From the NCBI RefSeq assembly GCF_003097235.1, contig NZ_QEQQ01000002.1, forward strand, positions 496,001-560,000: DNA of 64,000 nucleotides, written 5' to 3'. The notes under the pieces were generated by a model. The model was given only the letters and a program-made list of their open reading frames with translations. It searched no databases and was not told where the DNA came from. Shown piece after piece: positions 28,408 to 37,997 of the stretch. How positions within the stretch are numbered: the first letter of the stretch is position 1; each line of letters starts with the position of its first letter. Origin of the DNA: Pseudomonas sp. CC120222-01a (GTDB taxonomy: Bacteria; Pseudomonadota; Gammaproteobacteria; Pseudomonadales; Pseudomonadaceae). The position numbers were made by a program, and so were the translations under genes.

Positions 28408-30321
28408 ATGTCCGTACGACGCACACGCAAAGACGATGGTAGCCAATGGACCGTGGCCGACAGCCGCAGTGTTTACGGCATCCGCCATTGGGGCGCTGGT
28501 TATTTCGCCATCAATGAAGCCGGGCGCGTCGAAGTGCGCCCCAACGGCCCCAGCAGCGCGCCGATCGACCTGTTCGAGCAGGTCGACGAGCTGCGTCAGA
28601 GCGGCCTGTCGCTGCCGCTGCTGGTGCGCTTCCCCGACATCCTGCAGGATCGCGTGCGTCAGCTGACTGGCGCGTTCGATGCCAACATCGCACGCCTGGA
28701 ATACCAGAGCCAGTACACCGCGCTGTACCCGATCAAGGTCAACCAGCAGGAAGCGGTGGTGGAAAACATCATCGCCACGCAGAACGTCTCGATCGGCCTG
28801 GAAGCCGGCTCCAAGCCTGAGCTGCTGGCCGTGCTGGCGCTGGCGCCGAAGGGCGGCACCATCGTCTGCAACGGCTACAAGGACCGCGAGTTCATCCGCC
28901 TGGCGCTGATGGGTCAGAAGCTCGGCCACAATGTGTTCATCGTTATCGAGAAAGAGTCGGAAGTGGCCCTGGTGATCGACGAGGCTGCCGATCTCAAGGT
29001 CAAGCCGCAGGTCGGCCTGCGCGTGCGCCTGTCGTCGCTGGCATCGAGCAAGTGGGCCGACACCGGGGGCGAGAAGTCCAAGTTCGGGTTGTCCGCAGCC
29101 CAACTGATCTCGGTTGTGCAGCGCTTCCGTGATGCGGGCCTGGACCAGGGCATCCGCCTGCTGCACTTCCACATGGGCTCGCAGATCGCCAACCTGGCCG
29201 ACTACCAGCACGGCTTCAAGGAAGCCATCCGCTACTACGGCGAACTGCGTGCGCTGGGCCTGCCGGTCGACCATATCGACGTCGGCGGTGGCCTGGGCGT
29301 GGACTACGACGGTACCCACTCGCGTAACGCCAGCTCGATCAACTACGACATGGACGACTACGCCGGCGTGGTGGTGGGCATGCTCAAGGAGTTCTGCGAC
29401 GCGCAGGGCCTGCCGCATCCGCACATCTTCTCCGAGAGCGGCCGTTCGCTGACTGCGCACCACGCGATGCTGGTGATTCAGGTGACCGACGTCGAGAAGC
29501 ACAACGACGACGTGCCGACTATCGAGAACAAGGAAGCCCTGCCGGAAACCGTGCAATGGCTGGTCGACCTGCTGGGCCCGACCGACATCGAGATGGTCAC
29601 CGAAACCTACTGGCGCGCCACCCACTATATGGGCGACGTGGCGGCGCAGTATGCCGATGGCAAGATCAGCCTGGCCGAGAAGGCCCTGGCCGAGCAGTGC
29701 TACTTCGCCGTGTGCCGCCGCCTGCACAACTCGTTGAAAGCCCGCCAGCGCTCGCACCGCCAGGTGCTGGACGAGCTCAACGACAAGCTGGCCGACAAGT
29801 ACATCTGCAACTTCTCGGTGTTCCAGAGCCTGCCCGACACTTGGGCCATCGGCCAGGTGTTGCCGATCATCCCGCTGCACCGCCTGGACGAAGAGCCGAT
29901 GCGTCGTGCGGTGCTGCAGGACCTGACCTGCGACTCCGACGGCAAGATCAACCAGTACGTCGACGAGCAGAGCATCGAGACCAGCATGCCGGTGCATGCG
30001 GTCAACGAAGGCGAGGACTACCTGCTGGGCGTGTTCCTGGTCGGCGCCTACCAGGAAATCCTTGGCGACATGCACAACCTGTTCGGTGACACCGACTCGG
30101 TGAACATCTACCAGAATGCCGATGGCAGCGTGTACCACGCCGGTATCGAGACCCACGACACCATCGAAGACATGCTGCGTTACGTGCACCTGTCGCCGGA
30201 GGAGTTGATGACCCACTACCGCGACAAGGTGGCCAGCGCCAAGATCAGCGCACGTGAGCGGACCCAGTTCCTCGATGCGTTGCGTCTGGGCCTGACCCGC
30301 TCGTCCTACCTCTCCTCGTGA
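28408..30321 (+). CDS. speA: Biosynthetic arginine decarboxylase
   Basis: 637 residues, normal for SpeA. The pyridoxal-phosphate lysine lies in [15 protein letters not shown] near residue 110. Barrel motifs [13 protein letters not shown] and the C-terminal domain with [13 protein letters not shown] and [11 protein letters not shown] follow. It converts arginine to agmatine for putrescine synthesis. The start at 28408 ([11 protein letters not shown]) has GGGGA upstream. TACACT at 28350-28355 is a likely -10, and a hairpin (CCCGTG 28308-28313 with CACGGG 28323-28328) lies just upstream of it. Confidence 0.97.
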   Translation: MSVRRTRKDDGSQWTVADSRSVYGIRHWGAGYFAINEAGRVEVRPNGPSSAPIDLFEQVDELRQSGLSLPLLVRFPDILQDRVRQLTGAFDANIARLEYQSQYTALYPIKVNQQEAVVENIIATQNVSIGLEAGSKPELLAVLALAPKGGTIVCNGYKDREFIRLALMGQKLGHNVFIVIEKESEVALVIDEAADLKVKPQVGLRVRLSSLASSKWADTGGEKSKFGLSAAQLISVVQRFRDAGLDQGIRLLHFHMGSQIANLADYQHGFKEAIRYYGELRALGLPVDHIDVGGGLGVDYDGTHSRNASSINYDMDDYAGVVVGMLKEFCDAQGLPHPHIFSESGRSLTAHHAMLVIQVTDVEKHNDDVPTIENKEALPETVQWLVDLLGPTDIEMVTETYWRATHYMGDVAAQYADGKISLAEKALAEQCYFAVCRRLHNSLKARQRSHRQVLDELNDKLADKYICNFSVFQSLPDTWAIGQVLPIIPLHRLDEEPMRRAVLQDLTCDSDGKINQYVDEQSIETSMPVHAVNEGEDYLLGVFLVGAYQEILGDMHNLFGDTDSVNIYQNADGSVYHAGIETHDTIEDMLRYVHLSPEELMTHYRDKVASAKISARERTQFLDALRLGLTRSSYLSS

Positions 30322-30344
30322 TCGCCAAGGCCGCTCCTGCAAAC

Positions 30345-30360
30345 GCCGTACGGCTTTTTT
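30345..30360 (+). terminator. Short hairpin and T run after speA
   Basis: GCCGTACGGC followed by six T, 24 nt past the speA stop. The perfect stem is short (4-5 bp), but half-REP arms on both sides could extend it. Confidence 0.5.
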
Positions 30361-30401
30361 GTGGGAGCGGCCTTGTGTCGCGAAATGAGGGCGAAGCCCT
30401 C
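30360..30401 (+). repeat. REP element, left flank of RAYT
   Basis: A 42 bp REP with the common GGGAGCGGCCTTGTGTCGCG arm and a special head, GAGGGCGAAGCCCTC. Its exact reverse complement lies at 30953-30994, on the other side of the RAYT gene. The other REPs here have GGCC-type heads. Confidence 0.92.
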
Positions 30402-30487
30402 ACCGAGTTCACACGCGGTAATGAACCTCTCTGAAGGCTTAGCTCCACCGCGTCTACCTTTGAATGCAATGTTCAAAGGAGAGTGAC

Positions 30488-30942
30488 ATGGAAAGTCCCA
30501 GCTCCAATCTATTGCGGCGAGGCCGCTGGTCAGCATCCCAACACCTTTATCTGATTACCACCAACACGCGAGATCGTATCCCGCTGTTCAGTGATTTTCG
30601 CTTGGCCAGAACAGTGATCCGGCAATTACGCAAATGTGATGAGGATAAAGCCTGCAGATCTCTGGCATGGGTGCTGATGCCAGACCACCTGCACTGGTTG
30701 ATCGAACTGGCTGACGTCGATCTCAGTGATCTGATGTGTGCATTCAAATCGCGAAGCAGCTGTGCGCTCTATCGAGCAGGTGCTGACCGTCGTCACATCT
30801 GGCAACCCAGTTTTCACGATCGGGCCTTGCGTCGCGAAGAGGATGTGAAGGTGGCGGCTCGCTACATATTGCTAACCCGATTCGTGCCGGGCTGGTCAAG
30901 CGTGCAGGTGAGTACCCACATTGGGATTGTGTGTGGCTGTGA
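30488..30942 (+). pseudogene. REP-associated tyrosine transposase (RAYT), frameshifted near the C terminus
   Basis: From the ATG at 30488 the frame codes for a Y1-type REP transposase. It has the N-terminal GRWSASQHLYLITTNTRDR, the HUH metal site in VLMPDHLHWLIEL, and the catalytic Tyr at codon 126 (ARYI). Directly after, the frame turns to LLTRFVPGW. Dropping one base of phase at about 30867 restores the family ending I-ANPIRAGLVKRAGEYPHWD and a stop at 30940-30942, giving about 151 residues. So one base is missing (or the read has an error), and the uncorrected frame runs on into REP sequence to 31138. The enzyme would normally cut and join REP DNA. It is flanked by perfect inverted REPs. 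Confidence 0.88.
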
Positions 30943-30952
30943 GTCAGCAGGG

Positions 30953-30994
30953 GAGGGCTTCGCCCTCATTTCGCGACACAAGGCCGCTCCCACA
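30953..30994 (-). repeat. REP element, right flank of RAYT
   Basis: Exact 42 bp reverse complement of 30360-30401, starting 10 bp after the restored RAYT stop. The element is oriented outward-in relative to the left copy. Confidence 0.92.
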
Positions 30995-31016
30995 TTGATC
31001 GGCGAACGCAGGACCT

Positions 31017-31060
31017 TGTGGGAGCGGCCTTGTGTCGCGATAGGGCCGCAAAGCGGCCCC
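31017..31060 (+). repeat. REP element with GGCC-type head, between RAYT and MATE gene
   Basis: The common arm is followed by GGGCCGCAAAGCGGCCC. It lies 4 bp from the stop of the minus-strand MATE gene and could act as its transcript end. With the right RAYT REP it forms an inverted pair. Confidence 0.88.
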
Positions 31061-31064
31061 GGCG

Positions 31065-32402
31065 TCATTGAATCCAACGCCCTCTTTCCTGCAATCGCCA
31101 GCCAACCCACCCCAGCGTCACCGCCCGCAACGCCATGAACCCGAGAAAGGCCAACCACAACCCATGGTTGCCAAACCCGCTCATGACCACCCCCAAAGGC
31201 AGCGCAATCAGCACCGACAGCACCATCGCATTGCGCATCTCTCGCGCTCGGGTTGCGCCGATGAACAGCCCGTCGAGCAAGTAACTCCACACTGCAATCA
31301 ACGGCAGCAGCGCCAGGTACGGCAAGTACGGATAGGCCGCCGCTCGCACGCTCTCGATATTGGTCTGCAGGTCGATGAACAGGTGCCCGCCCAGCAGGAA
31401 CAAACCGGCAAACCCCAGGCTGGTGATCAGCGACCAACCGCAGGCCACCACCAGTGACCGGCGCAAGGTATCCCGATCCCGCGCACCAATGGCATGCCCG
31501 CACAGCGCCTCCACGGCATGCGCCAGGCCATCGAGGGCATAGGCGGTGAGCAGCAGCCCGTTGAGCAGCAGGGCATTGGCCGCCACCGTGGCTTCACCCA
31601 GCCGCGCGCCCTGCACGGTGATCAGCAGGAACACCAATTGCAGCGCCAGGCTGCGCAGGAAGATGTCGCGGTTCACCGCCAGCAATGGCCGCCAGGCTTG
31701 CCAGCGCTTGAGCGCAGCCCAGACGATCTGCCCGGGATAGGCGCGCAGGGCAGGGCGGGTCAGGGCCAGACCGAGCAACGCGGCGCTCCATTCGGCGATC
31801 ACCGAGGCCCGTGCCGAACCCAGCACGCCCCAGTTCAGGCCCAGCACGAACCACAGGTTGAGGGCGATGTTCAGCAGGTTGGTGGTCAGCAGAATCGCCA
31901 ACGGCGCTCGTGCGTTCTGTGTGCCGAGGAACCAGCCGACCAGTGCATAGCTGGCCAGCGCAGCAGGCAGGCCGAGCAACCGGGTATGAAAGAAGTCTTC
32001 GGTGGACTGCTGCAACGCCTCGCTTGGTTGCATGGCGTGCAGCGCCAACTGGCTGAAGGGCAGGGCAAGCAGGCCAATGACCAGGGCGAAGGCCACGGCC
32101 AGCAGCAGGCCCTGTACCAGCACCTGGCGCAGGGCGGCGCCGTCGGCGCGCCCGGCGGCCTGGGCGGCGAAGCCGGTGGAGCCCATGCGCAGGAAGCCCA
32201 TGAGGCCGACCATGAAGGTGAACAGCGTGGCGCCCACGGCCACGGCACCAAGCTGGTGGGCGTGGGGCAGGTGGCCGATTACGGTGCTGTCGACCAGAGC
32301 CACCAGCGGTACCGAAATGTTGGACAGGATCATCGGCGCGGCCAGCGCCCAAACCTTGCGGTGGGTGGGGCGGTGTTGCCAGTCGGTGGTCAGTTGCGGC
32401 AT
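31065..32402 (-). CDS. MATE family efflux transporter (DinF type)
   Basis: 445 residues from 32402 (MPQLTTDWQHRPTHRKVWALAAPMILSNISVPLVALVDSTVIGHL), with about twelve membrane segments. The N-terminal PMILSNISVPLVALVDSTVIGHL and the following GLMGFLRMGSTGFAAQAAGR are hallmark regions of DinF-branch MATE exporters. It probably exports organic cations or drugs using H+ or Na+; the substrate cannot be read from sequence. It is divergent from the macroglobulin gene with about 158 bp between starts. Confidence 0.9.
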   Translation of the reverse strand: MPQLTTDWQHRPTHRKVWALAAPMILSNISVPLVALVDSTVIGHLPHAHQLGAVAVGATLFTFMVGLMGFLRMGSTGFAAQAAGRADGAALRQVLVQGLLLAVAFALVIGLLALPFSQLALHAMQPSEALQQSTEDFFHTRLLGLPAALASYALVGWFLGTQNARAPLAILLTTNLLNIALNLWFVLGLNWGVLGSARASVIAEWSAALLGLALTRPALRAYPGQIVWAALKRWQAWRPLLAVNRDIFLRSLALQLVFLLITVQGARLGEATVAANALLLNGLLLTAYALDGLAHAVEALCGHAIGARDRDTLRRSLVVACGWSLITSLGFAGLFLLGGHLFIDLQTNIESVRAAAYPYLPYLALLPLIAVWSYLLDGLFIGATRAREMRNAMVLSVLIALPLGVVMSGFGNHGLWLAFLGFMALRAVTLGWVGWRLQERGRWIQ

Positions 32403-32560
32403 TGCAATTCCTGAGGCTGTGAGGACGCTCTGCGCCCCCAGTATTCGGCTGGGCACAGTGTACCGGCCAAGCAACCAATGTGCGCGACGGCGCGTGCTAC
32501 AGCTGCCGTTGCGCTATAGTTGCTGCCCTCACGTACACGCTGCCAAAGAGTTCCCACTCC

Positions 32561-35500
32561 ATGTTCAACAAAGGATTGTTGCTGGCCTGCGCGCTGGCCT
32601 TGCTCAGTGCCTGTGATTCCTCGACGCCGGACAAGCCCGCGCCCGCCGAAAAACAGGCCGCGAGCGCTGCGGTCGAGGCCCCGGCGCCCAAGCGCGAGGA
32701 CCCTGCCGTCCTCGCCAAGCGCTACGAGGGGCGCGAGCTCAGCGTGCTGGATGTCTCGGAAGTGCAGCTCGATGGCGCCAGTACCCTGTCGATCAGCTTC
32801 TCGGCACCGCTGGACGCCAAGCAGGACTTCGCTGCCAAGGTTCACCTGGTCGATACGGTCAAAGGCAAGGTCGACGGTGCCTGGGAGCTTTCCGACAACC
32901 AGATGGAATTGCGCCTGCGCCACCTCGAGCCGCAGCGCAAGCTGGTGCTGACCGTCGACAAGGGCCTGCTGGCGATCAACGGCAAGCAGCTCGACAGCGA
33001 ATCGGTGAGCCGCCTGGAAACCCGCGACATGCAACCCACCGTCGGCTTTGCCAGCCGTGGTTCGTTGCTGCCCACCCGCCTGGCCGAAGGCCTGCCGGTA
33101 ATCGCGCTGAACGTGCCCAAGGTCGATGTCGAGTTCTTCCGGGTCAAGCCGGAGATGCTCTCGACCTTCCTGGCCAACTGGGGCCGCAACAGCAGCCTGT
33201 ACTACTACCAGTCCAAGGAAACCCTGGACATGGCCGAGCTGGTCTACAGCGGCCGCTTCGACCTGAACCCGGCGCGCAACACCCGCGAAACCGTGCTGCT
33301 GCCGATTGCCGGGATCAAGCCGCTGCAGGAGCCAGGCGTGTACCTGGCCGTGATGCGTGCCTCGGGCACCTATGACTATTCGCAGCCGGCGACGCTGTTC
33401 ACCCTCAGCGACATCGGCGTGTCCGCCCACCGCTACCGTGACCGCCTGGACGTGTTCGCCCAGGCCCTGGAAGGCGGCAAGGCGCTCAAGGACGTCAACC
33501 TCGAACTGCATGACGACAAGGGCAAGCTGCTGGCCCAGGCCAAGACCGACGGCGCCGGCCATGCCCAGCTGCCGATCACGGCCAAGGCCGATACCCTGAT
33601 CGCCACCCAGGGCGTGCACACCACCTTGCTGCGCCTGAACACCGCGGCCCTGGACCTGGCCGAGTTCGACATCACCGGCCCCCAGGCCAACCCGCTGCAG
33701 TTCTTCATCTTCGGCCCGCGCGACCTCTATCGCCCGGGGGAGACGGTGCTGCTCAACGGCTTGCTGCGCGACCAGGATGGCAAGCCGGTCAAGGCCCAGC
33801 CGGTCAGCGTGGAAGTGCGTCGTCCGGATGAACAGGTCAGCCGCAAGTTCGTCTGGGAGGCCGACGCCAATGGCCTGTACCAGTACCAGCTGCAACTGGC
33901 CACGGAGGCCCCGACCGGCCGCTGGCAATTGCTGCTCGACCTCGGTGGCGGGCGCAAGCAGGTCTACGAGTTCCTGGTCGAAGACTTCCTTCCCGAGCGC
34001 CTGGCACTAGAGCTCAAAGGCAGCGATACACCGCTGTCGCCCGAGGAAGATGCGCGCATCCAGGTCAATGGCCGCTACCTCTACGGTGCGCCGGCTGCCG
34101 GCAACCGCTTGAGCGGCCAAGCCTATGTGCGCCCACTGCGCGAAGCCGTGCCGGCACTGCCGGGCTACCAGTTCGGCTCGGTAACCGAAACCGAACTGAC
34201 CCAGGATCTGGAACTGGACGAAGTCACCCTCGACCAGGCTGGCAAGGCCGTGGTCGACATCGAGAGCCACTGGGCCGAAGCGCGCTCGCCGCTGCAGTTG
34301 ACCGTGCAGGCCAGCCTGCAGGAGTCTGGCGGCCGGCCGATCACCCGCCGCCTCGAACAGCCAATCTGGCCTGCCGAGCGCCTGCCTGGCTTGCGCGGCC
34401 TGTTCGACGGTGAGGAAACCGACAGCGATGGCCCGGTGGAATTCGAGTTCCTCGTGGCCGACCGCGATGGCAACAAGCTCGCCGCCAACGACTTGAAAGT
34501 GCGCCTGATCCGCGAGCGTCGCGACTATTACTGGAACTACTCGCAGAGCGATGGCTGGAGCTACAACTACAACGAAAAATTCCTCACCCAGAGCGAGGAG
34601 ACCATCAGCGTCAAGGCTGGCTCCACCGCCAAGCTGAGCTTCCAGGTGGAGTGGGGCCCGTATCGCGTCGAGGTGGAAGACCCCGAGACCGGGCTGGTTT
34701 CCAGCGAGCGCTTCTGGGCCGGTTACCGCGCCCAGGACAACGCCGAAGGCGGCGCGGTGCGGCCGGACCAGGTGAAGCTGGCGCTGGACAAGCCGGCCTA
34801 TGCCGATGGCGCCACCGCCAAGGTCACCGTGACCCCTCCTGCGGCCGGCAGCGGCTACCTGATGATCGAATCCAGCGATGGCCCGTTGTGGTGGCAGGAA
34901 ATCGAGGTGCCCGCCGAGGGCAAGACCTTCGATGTGCAACTGGACAAACAGTGGGCGCGCCACGACCTGTACATCAGCGCGCTGGTGATCCGCCCGGGTG
35001 AGCGCAAGGCCAATGCCACGCCCAAGCGCGCCGTCGGCGTGCTGCACCTGCCGCTGGCGCGCGCCGAGCGCAAGCTTGCGGTCAGCCTGCAGGCGCCGGA
35101 GAAGATGCGGCCCAAGCAGCCGCTGACGGTGAAGATCAAGGCCGCCAATGCTGACGGCAGCGTGCCGAAGCAGGTGCATGTGCTGCTGTCAGCAGTCGAT
35201 GTGGGTATCCTCAACATCACTGACTTCAAGACCCCCGACCCGTTCGCCAGCCTGTTCGGCCGCAAAGCCTACGGCGCCGACCAGCTGGACATCTACGGCC
35301 AGCTGATCGAAGCCGGCCAAGGCCGCCTGGCCAGCCTGGCCTTCGGCGGTGACGCGGCGATGGCCAAGGGCGGCAAGCGGCCCAACACCACGGTGACCAT
35401 CGTTGCCCAGCAAAGCCTGCCGGTGACCCTGAACGAACAGGGGGAAGGCGAGGCGACCGTCGACATTCCCGACTTCAATGGCGAATTGCGGCTGATGGCC

Positions 35501-37462
35501 CAGGCCTGGACCGACGAGCATTTCGGCATGGCCGAAGGCAAGACGGTGGTGGCCGCGCCGCTGATCGCCGAACTGTCGGCGCCGCGCTTCCTGGCTGGCG
35601 GTGACCGCACCAGCCTGGCGCTGGACCTGGCCAACCTGTCGGGGCGTGCCCAGCAGTTGAGTGTCGAGATCCTCGCCGAGGGCCAACTGAGCCTTACAGC
35701 CAGCGCCCAGCAGACTATCGCACTGGCCGAAGGCCAGCGCAGTACGCTGCTGATCCCGGTGCAGGCTCAGGGTGGCCTGGGGCAGGGCAAGGTGCGGGTG
35801 CGGGTCAATGGCCTGCAGCTGCCGGGCGAACCGGCGAACACCTTCGAACGCGAATGGACCCTGGGTGTGCGCCCGGCTTACCCGGCGATGCTCAAGCATT
35901 ACCGCGTGGCCCTCAAGGACCAGCCATGGACCTTGCCGGAAAGCGACCTGGCCACCTTTGAACCAGCGGGGTTGGAAGCCAGCCTGGCGCTGTCGAGCCG
36001 CCCGCCGCTGAACCTGGCCGAGCAGATCCGTGCCCTCGAAGCCTACCCTTATGGCTGCCTGGAGCAGACCACCAGCGGCCTCTATCCGTCACTGTACGCC
36101 GACGCCGAGAGCCTCAAGCGCCTGGGCATCAAGGGTGAGCCGGCCGAGGTGCGCAAGCGCAAGATCGAGATGGGCATCGAGCACCTGCTGGGCATGCAGC
36201 GCTACAACGGCAGCTTCGGCCTGTGGAGCTCGGACAGCGAAGAGGAATACTGGCTGACGGCCTATGTCACCGACTTCCTGCTGCGTGCCCGTGACCAGGG
36301 CTACGGCGTGCCGGCCGAGGCCTTGAAGAAGGCCAACGAGCGCCTGTTGCGCTACCTGCAGGAACGCAACCTGATCGAAGTCGACTACAGCGAAAACGCC
36401 GAGCACACCCGCTTCGCCGTACAAGCCTACGCCGCGCTGGTGCTGTCGCGCAGCCAGCAGGCACCGCTGGGCGCCTTGCGCAGCTTGTTCGAACGCCGTG
36501 CCGATGCCCGCTCCGGTTTGCCGCTGGTGCAACTGGCGGTAGCGCTGGACGCCATGGGCGACAAGCCGCGCGCCGAGCAGGCACTGCAGGCGGGCCTGGG
36601 CATCAGCCGCAGCAAGGGCTGGATGGCCGACTATGGCAGCAGCCTGCGCGACCAGGCGCTGATCCTGGCGCTGCTGCAGGAGAGCAAACTGGCCAGCAAC
36701 CAGGTCGATCAGCGCCTGTTCGCGCTGTCGGACGAACTGGCGGCCAACCGTTGGTTGTCGACCCAGGAGCGCAACGCCTTGTATCTGGCCGGCCGTGGGC
36801 TGCTAGGCAAGCCGGAAGCGCCGTGGAAGGCACGCCTGGACAGTGCCGGCGAAGTGCGTGAGTTCAACAACGTCGAAGCGGGCATGAAGCTCGAAGGTCC
36901 ATTGCTGGCCTCGCCGCTGAGCGTGCAGAACGAGGGCAGCGAAACGCTCTATCAGCAGCTGACCCTGTCGGGCTATCCACGCCAGGCGCCTGTCGCGGGT
37001 GGCAACGGCATGGAGATCCGCCGTGAGTACCTGGGCATGAACGGCCAGCCGCTGGATCTGCACAACCTGCGCAGCGGCGACCTGGTGCTGGTGCACCTGG
37101 CGCTCAAGGCCAGCGATCGCGTGCCGGATGCCCTGGTGGTCGATTTGCTGCCAGCAGGCCTGGAACTGGAGAACCAGAACCTGGCCCAGAGCGCTGCCAG
37201 CCTGGACAACGCCAGCAGCGCGGTGAAGCAGTGGCGCGAGTCGATGCAGAACGCCAGCGTGGTGCACCAGGAGTACCGTGATGACCGCTACGTGGCGGCC
37301 CTCAAGCTCGATGGCTATGGCACCACGCATTTGTTGTACCTGGCGCGGGCGGTGACCCCGGGCACCTACCGGGTGCCGCCGCCGCAGGTGGAGTCGATGT
37401 ATCGACCCAACCTGCAGGCCGTGGGGGACGGGCAAGGAGAGATGACGGTAAAAGTACGTTAA
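32561..37462 (+). CDS. Bacterial alpha-2-macroglobulin lipoprotein with thioester
   Basis: 1633 residues from 32561 (MFNKGLLLACALALLSACDSS), a lipoprotein signal with the lipobox LSAC, so it is anchored facing the periplasm. Macroglobulin (MG) domains fill the first half. The thioester motif CLEQ (Cys1166 in YPYGCLEQTTSG) is intact and sits in the complement-like helical domain. Such proteins trap proteases that breach the outer membrane. It is followed, after one small gene on the other strand, by pbpC; the macroglobulin-PbpC pair is common in Gram-negative bacteria (yfhM-pbpC in E. coli) and suggests defence plus peptidoglycan repair. RBS is weak; a TATAGT box lies near 32514. Confidence 0.95.
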   Translation: MFNKGLLLACALALLSACDSSTPDKPAPAEKQAASAAVEAPAPKREDPAVLAKRYEGRELSVLDVSEVQLDGASTLSISFSAPLDAKQDFAAKVHLVDTVKGKVDGAWELSDNQMELRLRHLEPQRKLVLTVDKGLLAINGKQLDSESVSRLETRDMQPTVGFASRGSLLPTRLAEGLPVIALNVPKVDVEFFRVKPEMLSTFLANWGRNSSLYYYQSKETLDMAELVYSGRFDLNPARNTRETVLLPIAGIKPLQEPGVYLAVMRASGTYDYSQPATLFTLSDIGVSAHRYRDRLDVFAQALEGGKALKDVNLELHDDKGKLLAQAKTDGAGHAQLPITAKADTLIATQGVHTTLLRLNTAALDLAEFDITGPQANPLQFFIFGPRDLYRPGETVLLNGLLRDQDGKPVKAQPVSVEVRRPDEQVSRKFVWEADANGLYQYQLQLATEAPTGRWQLLLDLGGGRKQVYEFLVEDFLPERLALELKGSDTPLSPEEDARIQVNGRYLYGAPAAGNRLSGQAYVRPLREAVPALPGYQFGSVTETELTQDLELDEVTLDQAGKAVVDIESHWAEARSPLQLTVQASLQESGGRPITRRLEQPIWPAERLPGLRGLFDGEETDSDGPVEFEFLVADRDGNKLAANDLKVRLIRERRDYYWNYSQSDGWSYNYNEKFLTQSEETISVKAGSTAKLSFQVEWGPYRVEVEDPETGLVSSERFWAGYRAQDNAEGGAVRPDQVKLALDKPAYADGATAKVTVTPPAAGSGYLMIESSDGPLWWQEIEVPAEGKTFDVQLDKQWARHDLYISALVIRPGERKANATPKRAVGVLHLPLARAERKLAVSLQAPEKMRPKQPLTVKIKAANADGSVPKQVHVLLSAVDVGILNITDFKTPDPFASLFGRKAYGADQLDIYGQLIEAGQGRLASLAFGGDAAMAKGGKRPNTTVTIVAQQSLPVTLNEQGEGEATVDIPDFNGELRLMAQAWTDEHFGMAEGKTVVAAPLIAELSAPRFLAGGDRTSLALDLANLSGRAQQLSVEILAEGQLSLTASAQQTIALAEGQRSTLLIPVQAQGGLGQGKVRVRVNGLQLPGEPANTFEREWTLGVRPAYPAMLKHYRVALKDQPWTLPESDLATFEPAGLEASLALSSRPPLNLAEQIRALEAYPYGCLEQTTSGLYPSLYADAESLKRLGIKGEPAEVRKRKIEMGIEHLLGMQRYNGSFGLWSSDSEEEYWLTAYVTDFLLRARDQGYGVPAEALKKANERLLRYLQERNLIEVDYSENAEHTRFAVQAYAALVLSRSQQAPLGALRSLFERRADARSGLPLVQLAVALDAMGDKPRAEQALQAGLGISRSKGWMADYGSSLRDQALILALLQESKLASNQVDQRLFALSDELAANRWLSTQERNALYLAGRGLLGKPEAPWKARLDSAGEVREFNNVEAGMKLEGPLLASPLSVQNEGSETLYQQLTLSGYPRQAPVAGGNGMEIRREYLGMNGQPLDLHNLRSGDLVLVHLALKASDRVPDALVVDLLPAGLELENQNLAQSAASLDNASSAVKQWRESMQNASVVHQEYRDDRYVAALKLDGYGTTHLLYLARAVTPGTYRVPPPQVESMYRPNLQAVGDGQGEMTVKVR

Positions 37463-37478
37463 AGGTTAGTGCGGACCT

Positions 37479-37608
37479 TGTGGGAGCGGCCTTGCCGGGG
37501 CGCCGGACCGGTCGGAAAGGGGTGCGAAGCGCCCCCCGATCTCAGCCGGGCAACTGAAATTGCCGGGGCTGCTGTGCAGCCCTTTCGCGACGCAAGGCCG
37601 CTCCCACA
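37479..37608. repeat. Inverted REP pair, left copy interrupted
   Basis: The right copy (about 37567-37608) is standard. In the left copy the arm GGGAGCGGCCTTG is followed not by TGTCGC but by a roughly 20 bp GC-rich stretch (CCGGGGCGCCGGACC...) before the head GGGGTGCGAAGCGCCCCCC. It separates the convergent macroglobulin and small-membrane-protein genes. Confidence 0.8.
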
Positions 37609-37626
37609 GAAGCAGTCCAGCATCCG

Positions 37627-37920
37627 TCAGTGAATCACCCAGCTCATCACCCACAACCCCAACACCAGCCAGATGATCCCGAGGATGATCGAGGCACGCA
37701 TGAAGGCGCGGATTGCCGAGTACAGCAGCATCAGGCCGATGATCAGGGCGAGTATGCTGAGTAGCGAGGTGTCCATGCCCAGCGTGCGTGCCAGGCCATC
37801 GATGAAATTGCCCCCGGCGTTGGCCAGCAGGTTGAACAGGCCGCTCATGATGTCGACGATGAAACGGATCAACGAACCCAGTGCCTGGCCAAGCCACTCG
37901 AAAAAACCTTCTACATGCAT
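37627..37920 (-). CDS. Small membrane protein of unknown function
   Basis: 97 residues from 37920 (MHVEGFFEWLGQALGSLIRFIVDIMSG), preceded by AGGAAG. An amphipathic N-terminal part is followed by two hydrophobic segments (LLSILALIIGLMLLYSAIRAFM and IILGIIWLVLGLWVMSWVI). No family recognised. It is divergent from pbpC (starts 78 bp apart) and convergent with the macroglobulin gene. Coding is supported by the clear ribosome site and membrane pattern; the frame extension to 38019 overlaps pbpC and is not used. Confidence 0.65.
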   Translation of the reverse strand: MHVEGFFEWLGQALGSLIRFIVDIMSGLFNLLANAGGNFIDGLARTLGMDTSLLSILALIIGLMLLYSAIRAFMRASIILGIIWLVLGLWVMSWVIH

Positions 37921-37997
37921 AGTTGCTTCCTGATGAACGAATCGGCACGGTTGCCGCTCCCAAGCCTTAGGCCATTGCCTGGCCAGGCCGGTTCCCG

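Noticed and set aside
28393..30342. 649-codon open frame antisense to speA
   Set aside because: Same shadow effect; speA has complete motifs on the other strand.
30464..31138. Long uncorrected RAYT frame taken as an intact 200-plus residue protein
   Set aside because: After the Tyr codon the frame leaves the family consensus and runs into REP DNA; the shifted frame restores the conserved ending, so a pseudogene is the better call.
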